Under the pieces are notes generated by a model. The model was given only the letters and a program-made list of their open reading frames with translations, did not search any database and was not told the DNA's origin. From CAYWRZ01 sp964460845 (lineage in GTDB: Bacteria; Bacteroidota; Bacteroidia; Flavobacteriales_D; UBA2798): 64,000 bases of DNA. The stretch lies in NCBI GenBank assembly GCA_964460845.1, contig CAYWRZ010000008.1, positions 123,504-187,503 of the forward strand, written 5' to 3'. Shown here piece by piece: positions 25,964-33,450 of the stretch (position 1 is its first letter; the number at the start of each line of letters is the position of its first letter). A program made the translations under genes and the position numbers.

Positions 25964-26146
25964 CTATATAAATCTCACCAGACCAAGCTGGAAGGTAAAC
26001 GGGCGCACCTTAGCCCCGCCCATCGGATAACCGCTAAGTCCATAGCCGAGTTTGAGCTGAGCTTCCCTTAACACATTCCTTTTTATCCCAAAATCGCCCC
26101 ACGCCCGATTTTTTATAACTTTATGCCCCCTCAGGGAAATGACTAA
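25964..26146 (-). pseudogene. Relic: C-terminal end of a paralogous outer-membrane barrel protein
   Basis: A minus-strand frame open from a TAA at 26147 to a TAG at 25964 without a start codon. From 26083 down it encodes KRNVLREAQLKLGYGLSGY, then PFTFQLGLVRFI. Aligned without gaps to the end of the 24.7-25.4 kb barrel gene it shares N-V, E, L-K, G, G, P, T, L and R-F-I at matching positions. It has no N-terminal part and abuts the paaZ gene, whose promoter region it now occupies. I infer a tandem paralogue that was mostly deleted. Confidence 0.55.
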
Positions 26147-26156
26147 TTAAGTACCT

Positions 26157-28202
26157 ATGAAACTTCAGAACTACGCCACAGGCCGATGGATAGACGGCGA
26201 AGGCGACGGACAAACGCTCTACCACGCCATCACCGGCGAAGCCATAGCCGAAGCAGGTAGCAAAGGGCTCGATTTTGAGGCCATGTTGCGCTACGCAAGA
26301 ACGGTAGGCAGTCCCGCGCTGCGAAAAATGACCTTCCACGAACGCGGACGTATGCTCAAAGCACTGGCCCTCTATCTGCTCGAACGCAAAGAAAGCTACT
26401 ATAAGCTCAGCACCGCTACCGGAGCCACCCGCAGCGATAGCTGGATCGATATCGAAGGCGGTATAGGCAACCTCTTCGCCTACGCCAGCCTGCGCCGCCA
26501 GTTTCCCGACGAGCCTTTTTACCTCGACGGAGAAATAGCACGCCTCTCGAAAAACGGCACCTTCGTCGGACACCACATCTGCGTGCCCAAACAAGGGGTT
26601 GCTATCCATATCAACGCCTTCAACTTCCCCATTTGGGGTATGCTCGAAAAGATAGCAGTCAACTTCCTCGCCGGTGTGCCGGCTGTAGTGAAACCCGCTA
26701 CGGTTACCGCTTTCCTCACCGAATTGGTCGTCAGAGACATCATCGCCTCAGGCATACTGCCCGAAGGCGCACTGCAGCTTATCTGCGGTTCGGCACAAGG
26801 ACTCCTCGACCACGTAGGCTCACAAGACGTAGTCACCTTTACCGGCTCGGCTCATACCGGCCGCATGCTCAAAGCACATCCGCGCATTATCTCCGAAGCA
26901 GTGCCTTTTAATATGGAAGCCGACAGCCTCAACGCGATGGTCTTAGGTGAAGACGCCAGCCCCGGCACCCCCGAATTCGATATTTTTATCAAAGAAGCCG
27001 CACGCGAAATCACCGTCAAGGCCGGCCAAAAATGTACCGCGGTTCGACGCCTGCTGGTACCCGAAAAGCTGATCGAAGACGTGCAGATAGCCCTGGGCAA
27101 ACGACTCGCCTCGACCGTAGTAGGCAATCCCGAAACGGAAGGCGTACGCATGGGCGCACTGGCCGGAAAAGCACAGGTAAAAGAAGTGCTCGAAAAAATC
27201 GAGCTGCTGCGCAAAACCCAGGAAATCGTATTCGGTAATCTCGAAAATTTTGAAGTAAGCGGCGCCAACAAAGAAAAAGGAGCTTTCCTTCCTCCCGTAC
27301 TCTTCCGCAACGACGATCCCTTCCGCAAGCTCGATGCCCACGAGGTGGAAGCTTTCGGCCCGGTAAGCACGCTTATGCCTTATAAAGACATCGACGAAGC
27401 CGTAGCTTTGGCCCGGTTAGGAAAAGGCTCGCTCGTCTCTTCGATCGTTACGGCCAACGATGATTTGGCACGTCAATACGTGCTCGAAGCCGCCGCCTGG
27501 CACGGACGTATTTTGGTTCTCAACGAAAAATCAGCCAAAGAAAGTACAGGCCACGGCTCACCTTTGCCGCTGCTTGTACACGGTGGACCCGGCCGCGCCG
27601 GGGGCGGAGAAGAAATGGGCGGCAAACGCGGCGTATTCCATTACCTGCAACGCACCGCCATACAAGGGCACCCCACTACCCTGACCCGCATCGGCAAGCA
27701 GTTCATTCCGGGTGCCGAATACACCGAAAGCTCGGTACATACCTTCCGCAAACATTTTGAAGAGCTCGAAGTGGGCGATACCGTATTTACGCACAAGCAC
27801 ACCGTAAGCGAAGCCGACATCGTCAACTTTGCCAACGTAAGCGGCGATAATTTCTATGCCCACATGGACGCTACGGCGCTCGAAGGCACCATCTTCGAAC
27901 AACGCGTGGCACACGGATATTTCGTGCTTTCAAAAGCCGCCGGACTCTTTGTCGATCCCAAAAAAGGCCCCGTGCTGCTCAACTACGGACTCGACGAATG
28001 CCGCTTTACCAAACCCGTTTATCCCGGTATGACCATCGGCGTGAAATTTACCGTCAGGGAAAAAATCGATCAGGAAAAACGCGATGAGAACGATATTGCC
28101 AAAGGTATCGTGAAATTTTTGGTGGACGTCTATGACGAAACCGGTGAAACCGTAGCTATTGCCACAATCCTGACGATGGTAAAAAAATTAAATCAGGCAT
28201 AA
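26157..28202 (+). CDS. paaZ: Bifunctional oxepin-CoA hydrolase / 3-oxo-5,6-dehydrosuberyl-CoA dehydrogenase
   Basis: A 681-residue fusion matching PaaZ in length and order. Residues about 1-515 are an aldehyde dehydrogenase: INAFNFPIWGMLEK, PAVVKPAT, FTGSAHTGRML, and the catalytic Cys in KAGQKCTAVRRLLVP. Residues about 540-680 are a MaoC-type hydratase with VNFANVSGDNFYAHMD and RVAHGYFVLS. In phenylacetate breakdown the hydratase opens the oxepin ring and the dehydrogenase oxidises the aldehyde product. A monooxygenase-like gene and an enoyl-CoA hydratase follow closely (9 and 23 bases). The other paa genes (paaABCDE, paaK) are not in this window, so PaaZ may belong to a scattered pathway or another ring-cleavage route. 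The -7 region reads TAACTTTA, one base off consensus. Confidence 0.93.
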   Translation: MKLQNYATGRWIDGEGDGQTLYHAITGEAIAEAGSKGLDFEAMLRYARTVGSPALRKMTFHERGRMLKALALYLLERKESYYKLSTATGATRSDSWIDIEGGIGNLFAYASLRRQFPDEPFYLDGEIARLSKNGTFVGHHICVPKQGVAIHINAFNFPIWGMLEKIAVNFLAGVPAVVKPATVTAFLTELVVRDIIASGILPEGALQLICGSAQGLLDHVGSQDVVTFTGSAHTGRMLKAHPRIISEAVPFNMEADSLNAMVLGEDASPGTPEFDIFIKEAAREITVKAGQKCTAVRRLLVPEKLIEDVQIALGKRLASTVVGNPETEGVRMGALAGKAQVKEVLEKIELLRKTQEIVFGNLENFEVSGANKEKGAFLPPVLFRNDDPFRKLDAHEVEAFGPVSTLMPYKDIDEAVALARLGKGSLVSSIVTANDDLARQYVLEAAAWHGRILVLNEKSAKESTGHGSPLPLLVHGGPGRAGGGEEMGGKRGVFHYLQRTAIQGHPTTLTRIGKQFIPGAEYTESSVHTFRKHFEELEVGDTVFTHKHTVSEADIVNFANVSGDNFYAHMDATALEGTIFEQRVAHGYFVLSKAAGLFVDPKKGPVLLNYGLDECRFTKPVYPGMTIGVKFTVREKIDQEKRDENDIAKGIVKFLVDVYDETGETVAIATILTMVKKLNQA

Positions 28203-28211
28203 TACCGTAAA

Positions 28212-28544
28212 ATGGGCTTTTGGAAAAATGGACATATCCCCGCCCCGCCTTATTACGCGGTGATTTTTGTCTCCGAAAAATCGGACGATCTGGAAGGATA
28301 TGCCCAAGCCGATAAGGAAACGCTGGATTTGGCCATGCAACAAGAAGGTTTCCTCGGTTACGAAAGCCTCAGCCAAGGGCACGAAGGAATTTTTATCTCT
28401 TACTGGCAAACTGAAGAAGCTATCTCAAAATGGCGTGAGCACGAAGTGCATCGTGCTGCCAAAACGCAAGGCAAAAAGCGTTGGTACACCCGTTACCTCA
28501 GCCAAATTTGCAAAGTGGAACACAGCCATGAAATGAAAAAATAA
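28212..28544 (+). CDS. Antibiotic biosynthesis monooxygenase (ABM) domain protein
   Basis: A 110-residue ferredoxin-like fold protein of the ABM/IsdG-like superfamily. Visible are the first strand PYYAVIFVSEKSD, the helix with QADKETLDLAMQQEGFLGYESL, the strand GIFISYWQTEEAISKWREH and the closing HRAAKTQGKKRWYTRY, the usual order in this family (EGFLGYES and W...HEVHR are typical). Members are cofactor-free oxygenases, haem-degrading enzymes or of unknown function; nothing here discriminates. It lies 9 bases after paaZ and 23 before the hydratase, so it is co-transcribed with CoA-ester catabolic genes. No signal peptide. Confidence 0.85.
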   Translation: MGFWKNGHIPAPPYYAVIFVSEKSDDLEGYAQADKETLDLAMQQEGFLGYESLSQGHEGIFISYWQTEEAISKWREHEVHRAAKTQGKKRWYTRYLSQICKVEHSHEMKK

Positions 28545-28567
28545 ACTCAATTTTTGAATCCAAACGC

Positions 28568-29338
28568 ATGCAATCCGTAACCGAACAGGGCACCGTCGAA
28601 ACCCAACTGAAAGACGGCATCGCCACCATCGAATTTTCCCATCCGCTGAGCAATTCCTTACCGGGAAAGCTTCTTCGCAAACTGGCCGAAACCATCACCG
28701 AAGCGGGAAAAAACCCCGAAGTAAAAGTGATCATACTGCGTTCGGGCGGCGAAAAGGCATTTTGCGCCGGTGCTTCGTTCGACGAGCTTATCGCTATCGG
28801 TGATCTGGACGCGGGAAAAACCTTCTTTTCAGGATTCGCACTGGTAATCAATGCTATGCGAAAATGTCCGAAGTTCATTATAGGGCGCGTACAGGGTAAA
28901 GCTGTAGGCGGCGGCGTAGGGCTAGCCAGCGCGGTAGATTACTGCCTGGCCGTAAGCAGCGCTTCGATAAAGCTCTCTGAACTGGCCGTAGGCATTGGCC
29001 CCTTCGTGGTAGGGCCTGCGGTAGAACGCAAAACCGGGCTTTCGGCCATGAGCGAGCTGGCTATCAATGCTACCGAATGGAGAAGCGCCGAATGGGCGGC
29101 ACAAAAAGGGCTTTATACGCAGGTATTCGACAGCGTAGAACAGCTCGACGAAGCCGTATCCACACTGGCACAACGTTTGGCAAGCTCCAACCCCGAAGCG
29201 ATGGAAATGCTCAAAAAAGTATTTTGGCAAGGCACCGAGCACTGGGACGATCTGCTCACCGAAAGAGCCGGAATGAGTGGCAAACTTGTGCTGTCCGATT
29301 TTACGGTAAATGCGATCCGCGCATTTAAATCAAAATAA
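28568..29338 (+). CDS. Enoyl-CoA hydratase/isomerase family protein
   Basis: A 256-residue crotonase-fold enzyme. The N-terminal strand TQLKDGIATIEFSHP, the first oxyanion segment AFCAGASFDEL and the second, GKAVGGGVGLASAVDYCLA, are intact, followed by KLSELAVGIGPFVVGPAVERK and a helical C-terminus. It hydrates or isomerises enoyl-CoA thioesters in fatty-acid or aromatic breakdown. Its place third in a paaZ operon suggests a PaaF/PaaG-like role, but the motif set does not fix the substrate. The C-terminal half is less typical (RKTGLSAMSEL). A hairpin terminator 23 bases past the stop closes the operon. Confidence 0.88.
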   Translation: MQSVTEQGTVETQLKDGIATIEFSHPLSNSLPGKLLRKLAETITEAGKNPEVKVIILRSGGEKAFCAGASFDELIAIGDLDAGKTFFSGFALVINAMRKCPKFIIGRVQGKAVGGGVGLASAVDYCLAVSSASIKLSELAVGIGPFVVGPAVERKTGLSAMSELAINATEWRSAEWAAQKGLYTQVFDSVEQLDEAVSTLAQRLASSNPEAMEMLKKVFWQGTEHWDDLLTERAGMSGKLVLSDFTVNAIRAFKSK

Positions 29339-29360
29339 CGATATTTGCCCTACTGTTCTG

Positions 29361-29393
29361 AAAAGTCCCGGATGCTTTTTCCGGGGCTTTTTT
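29361..29393 (+). terminator. Intrinsic terminator after the paaZ operon
   Basis: AAAAGTCCCGGA (29361-29372) pairs with TCCGGGGCTTTT (29380-29391) with one wobble pair, followed by a T run. Confidence 0.85.
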
Positions 29394-29423
29394 ATATTTT
29401 TACAAGGTAAACCAAAGTAAAGC

Positions 29424-31112
29424 ATGAGTTTCGCGGAGATACGTTCACAATTGGAAGAATTGCTGAAAAATGAAAACGTGGAGGAAATCCGCGCTACCGT
29501 CAGCGAACTGTCCAAAACTTTCCAACAAGCATTGGAGTCGAGACCGGTGCGTGCAGAAATCGAAGGAACCGGAGCTGACAACGATCCCGATCTTGACGAA
29601 GAGCATATCGAAATCATTCGTCAGTCGCTACGCCAATTCCATGAACGCCGCGAAGAAGCCCGCAAATCGCGTACAGGCAGCGAAAAGCAAAACCTGCGCG
29701 AAAAAGAAGAAATTTTGGCCGAGCTTACCCGCATCATCAGCGAAGAAGAAAACATAGGGAAAGCCTATCAATCCTTTAGCGATCTGAAAGACCGCTGGAG
29801 AAACATCGGTAACGTACCTTACGACAAGCATCACGATATACAACGCGAGTTCAGCCGTCTTTCGGAGTTGTTTTATTACAACATGAACATTTACAAAGAA
29901 CTGCGCGAAAATGATCTGAAGAAAAACCTCGGTCTCAAAGGCGATATCATCGAAAAGCTGAAAGAGCTTGCCGGATCGGACAATGCCAAAGACCTCGAAA
30001 ACGCGCTCCGTCTCCTGCAAAAAGACTGGGATCACGTCGGAGCGACCTACAAAGAAAATTGGGAAGAGCTGCGTAACCAATATTGGGAAGCCGTAAAGCT
30101 GGTGCAGGAAAAAATCACCGCACTGCGTGAAGAGCGTGTGAAAAAACAAAAAGAATTTTTAGCGGCTAAAAAAATACTGGTAGAAAAAGCGTCGGCTGTC
30201 GGCGAACGCCAGCTCGAAAATCAGAAAGACTGGGAAAAAGCCACCGAAGAATTACTCACCATTCAGGCCGAATGGAAAACCCTGGGCTATGCTTCGCGCG
30301 AAGACAATGAAAAAGTATGGCAGCAGTTCCGTCAGGTGTGCGACAGTTTTTTTGAAAGAAAAAAAGAATTCTTCAGCGAGCTGAAATCCGTGTTTGAAGA
30401 CCATAAAAAGAGAAAGCTCGAAATTATACAGCAAGCCGAAGCGCTCAAAAACAGCACCGACTGGAAAGAAGGCGCGAACGCACTCATAACCCTGCAAAAA
30501 GAATGGCAACGCACAGGGCCGGCCGGAAAAAAAGCCGAACACCAGCTTTGGTTGCAATTTCGTGCCGCCTGCGACCATTTCTTTAACCGTAAAAAAGAAT
30601 TTTTTGCCGCGCAGGATCTACAACTTGATGAAAACCTGAAGAAAAAAGAAGCGTTCATCGCTTCTCTGCCACAAACTGTTATCGAAGGAGAAGACGAAGC
30701 CCGCATGCAGCAGCTCGAAACGCTTTCGAAAGAATATACCGCTATAGGCAACGTACCTGCAAAAGAACGTGAAAGGCTGCAAAAAGCCTTCCGCGAAGCT
30801 ATGGATCAGCTTTATACCAGCGCCGGAATCGATCCGCAGCAGAAAGAAATGAACCTGTTCAAAGCGAAAATCGAAAACCTCAAACAGCAAGATAACGCTA
30901 CGCTGCTGCTCAACAAAGAACGCCTCTTCATCCGCGACAAAATCAACCGTTTGCAGGAAGAAATAGTCCGTATCGAAAACAACCTCGGCTTCTTTGGTAA
31001 TTCCAAAAATGCCAATTCGCTACTCAAAGAATACCAGGATAAAATCGAGTCGCACAAGCAGGAAATCGAATTCCTCAAGCTCAAGCTCCGGGTGGTTCCC
31101 CGCGTCAACTGA
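29424..31112 (+). CDS. DUF349 repeat coiled-coil protein
   Basis: A 562-residue soluble, highly charged and almost wholly helical protein. It contains about five copies of the DUF349 unit, each around 65-75 residues, visible from the recurring WRNIGNVP, WDHVGAT, WKTLGYAS and WQRTGPAG turn and the following FRxxCDxFFxRKKEFF or similar. The end (about 485-550) is a separate coiled coil with QEEIVRIENNLGFF. DUF349 proteins are general in Bacteroidota; no biochemical role is firmly established to my knowledge. No signal peptide. It stands alone between a terminator and the E1 dehydrogenase gene. The start at 29424 is the only suitable ATG. Confidence 0.9.
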   Translation: MSFAEIRSQLEELLKNENVEEIRATVSELSKTFQQALESRPVRAEIEGTGADNDPDLDEEHIEIIRQSLRQFHERREEARKSRTGSEKQNLREKEEILAELTRIISEEENIGKAYQSFSDLKDRWRNIGNVPYDKHHDIQREFSRLSELFYYNMNIYKELRENDLKKNLGLKGDIIEKLKELAGSDNAKDLENALRLLQKDWDHVGATYKENWEELRNQYWEAVKLVQEKITALREERVKKQKEFLAAKKILVEKASAVGERQLENQKDWEKATEELLTIQAEWKTLGYASREDNEKVWQQFRQVCDSFFERKKEFFSELKSVFEDHKKRKLEIIQQAEALKNSTDWKEGANALITLQKEWQRTGPAGKKAEHQLWLQFRAACDHFFNRKKEFFAAQDLQLDENLKKKEAFIASLPQTVIEGEDEARMQQLETLSKEYTAIGNVPAKERERLQKAFREAMDQLYTSAGIDPQQKEMNLFKAKIENLKQQDNATLLLNKERLFIRDKINRLQEEIVRIENNLGFFGNSKNANSLLKEYQDKIESHKQEIEFLKLKLRVVPRVN

Positions 31113-31290
31113 TATCCTTCCGCTCCCAAAAGAACCGTAAGTTGTTAGGTATTTCCTGCCAAAAACACCGGGGATTGAAATATTATTTTGCAAGAAACAA
31201 AAACACGGAATAATATACCGAAAACAGGTCTATACGCAAAATTTTAACCGTATTTTTTGCTATATTGCAGAATCATAACAATGTAGTATC

Positions 31291-33381
31291 ATGACCGGTA
31301 CCCTGAAACAAACCGCTGCCATGCCACAGATCGACGAACAAGTGCTGTTGAAAGCCTTCCGGCTCTTATGCACGGCCAAATCTATGGCCGAACTCTACGA
31401 AAAAAATCGGGAAATCACCTCGAAATACGTGCACGCCACCTCACGCGGACACGAAGCCGTCCAATTGGCACTGGGCCTTCAGCTCAAACCACAGGATTTT
31501 CTCTCAGCCTATTACCGCGACGATTCCACCCTGCTGGCTATCGGAATGACACCTTACGAGCTGATGCTTCAACTGCTGGGCAAACGCGACGATCCTTTTT
31601 CGGGCGGACGCCATTATTACAGTCATCCCTCGCTGCGCCGCGACGATATGCCCAAAATCCCTATGCAATCGTCGGCTACCGGAATGCAAGCCATCCCGAC
31701 CACCGGCGTGGCAATGGGCATTCAGTATAAAGAACAAACCGGACTGGCCGAAGATTTCGGCGGCGAAAATCCTATCGCCGTCTGTTCACTGGGCGATGCT
31801 TCTATCACCGAAGGTGAAGTAGCCGAAGCTTTCCAAATGGCCGTGCTGCGTAAGCTACCCATCCTCTATTTCATTCAGGATAACGAATGGGACATCTCGG
31901 CTCATGCCAGCGAAATACGCGCACAGGAAGCCTGGGAATACGCCCGTGGATTCAAAGGACTCGAAGTACGCCGCATCAACGGAAGCGATTTTATCGAAAG
32001 CTATACCGTGCTGCAGGAAGTGATCGAAACTATGCGCCGCGAACGCCGTCCCTTTTTGGTACACGCCAAAGTGCCCCTGCTCAACCACCATACCTCAGGA
32101 GTGCGTAAAGAGTGGTACCGCGAAGACCTTGAAGAACAAGCGCTGCGCGACCCCTATCCCCTGTTCCGCAGCCAACTGATCGAAAGCGGTATCACCGAAA
32201 CTATGCTCGACGAGATCGTACGCGAAGCCGAAACGTTTGTAGAAGCACAATACCAGGAAGCCCTCAGAGCCGAAGATCCGCAACCCGAAGATATTTTTAA
32301 CCACGTTTTTGCACCTACGCCCATTACCGAAGAAAAAGGCGAACGCTCGCCCGCCGGTAAGCAGCCCACCGTCATGGTCGATTCAGCGCTTTTTGCCATC
32401 CGCGAACTGATGGAAAAGCACAAAGAATGCCTGCTTTACGGACAGGATGTAGGACGCCGCCTCGGCGGTGTGTTCCGCGAAGCCGCTACCCTGGCCCAGC
32501 AATTCGGCGATGAACGTGTATTCAATACTCCCATTCAGGAAGCCTTTATCGTAGGCAGCACCGTGGGCATGAGCGCTACCGGACTGAAACCTATCGTCGA
32601 AGTGCAGTTTGCCGACTATATATGGCCGGGCCTGAACCAGCTTTTCACCGAAGTATCGCGTTCCAATTACCTTTCTAACGGCAAATGGCCCGTCAGCATG
32701 ATCCTGCGCGTACCTATCGGGGCGTATGGCAGCGGCGGACCGTATCACTCTTCGAGTGTAGAATCGGTCGTGTGCAACATCAAAGGCATAAAGGTGGCCT
32801 ATCCTTCTACCGGAGCCGATCTGAAAGGACTGATGAAATCGGCGTATTACGACCCCAATCCCGTGGTGATGCTGGAGCATAAAGGCTTATACTGGAGCAA
32901 GCTCAAAGGCACGGAAGATGCCCGCACCATCGAACCCGACGAAGAATATGTAATTCCCTTCGGAAAAGCGCGTGTGGTGCAGGAATCGGAGGCGGAAAAA
33001 GTCAACAAAGGAGAAGCGCTAACCGTTATCACTTACGGCATGGGCGTATATTGGGCAAAAAATGCCGCCCGGAATTTCGCCGGACAAATCGAAATTATCG
33101 ATCTGCGCACGCTCATTCCCTACGATGAAGAAACCGTATTTGCTTCTGTCAAAAAGAACGGACGTTGTCTTGTACTGACCGAAGAGCCCGTAACCGGTTC
33201 TTACGCACAGGCGCTCAGCGGAAAAATACAGGAAGAATGTTTTGCCTGGCTCGATGCTCCGGTGCGTACACTGGGTGCTATCGACCTGCCCGCCATTTCC
33301 CTCAACAGCACCCTCGAAAACGCCATGTTGCCCAATGCCGAAAAGGTAAGCGCCGCACTGGCCGGTTTGTTGGAATATTGA
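31291..33381 (+). CDS. Fused alpha/beta subunit of 2-oxoisovalerate-type dehydrogenase E1
   Basis: A 696-residue thiamine-diphosphate enzyme. The alpha half (about 1-345) has HATSRGHEAVQLALG, YYRDDSTLLA, and the ThDP motif GDASITEGEVAEAF ending in QDNEW. The beta half (about 360-696) has LYGQDVGRRLGGVFREA, RVFNTPIQEAFIVG, EVQFADYIWPG and a C-terminal transketolase domain ending in DLPAISLNSTLENAMLP. Such fusions are common in Bacteroidota and feed the branched-chain 2-oxoacid dehydrogenase complex, which makes acyl-CoA starters for iso-branched fatty acids. E2 and E3 genes are not adjacent. Length fits the fused family. Pyruvate dehydrogenase E1 is a less likely alternative. A bidirectional terminator follows. 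Confidence 0.92.
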   Translation: MTGTLKQTAAMPQIDEQVLLKAFRLLCTAKSMAELYEKNREITSKYVHATSRGHEAVQLALGLQLKPQDFLSAYYRDDSTLLAIGMTPYELMLQLLGKRDDPFSGGRHYYSHPSLRRDDMPKIPMQSSATGMQAIPTTGVAMGIQYKEQTGLAEDFGGENPIAVCSLGDASITEGEVAEAFQMAVLRKLPILYFIQDNEWDISAHASEIRAQEAWEYARGFKGLEVRRINGSDFIESYTVLQEVIETMRRERRPFLVHAKVPLLNHHTSGVRKEWYREDLEEQALRDPYPLFRSQLIESGITETMLDEIVREAETFVEAQYQEALRAEDPQPEDIFNHVFAPTPITEEKGERSPAGKQPTVMVDSALFAIRELMEKHKECLLYGQDVGRRLGGVFREAATLAQQFGDERVFNTPIQEAFIVGSTVGMSATGLKPIVEVQFADYIWPGLNQLFTEVSRSNYLSNGKWPVSMILRVPIGAYGSGGPYHSSSVESVVCNIKGIKVAYPSTGADLKGLMKSAYYDPNPVVMLEHKGLYWSKLKGTEDARTIEPDEEYVIPFGKARVVQESEAEKVNKGEALTVITYGMGVYWAKNAARNFAGQIEIIDLRTLIPYDEETVFASVKKNGRCLVLTEEPVTGSYAQALSGKIQEECFAWLDAPVRTLGAIDLPAISLNSTLENAMLPNAEKVSAALAGLLEY

Positions 33382-33396
33382 TTTTTACTTGAAACG

Positions 33397-33433
33397 AAAA
33401 ACGCCCCGACAATAAATACCGGGGCGTTTTTTT
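33397..33433. terminator. Bidirectional terminator between the E1 gene and valS
   Basis: AAAACGCCCCG (33397-33407) pairs perfectly with CGGGGCGTTTT (33420-33430), with T runs on both strands; it serves the two converging genes. Confidence 0.9.
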
Positions 33434-33450
33434 ATGATTTCACGTTTACT

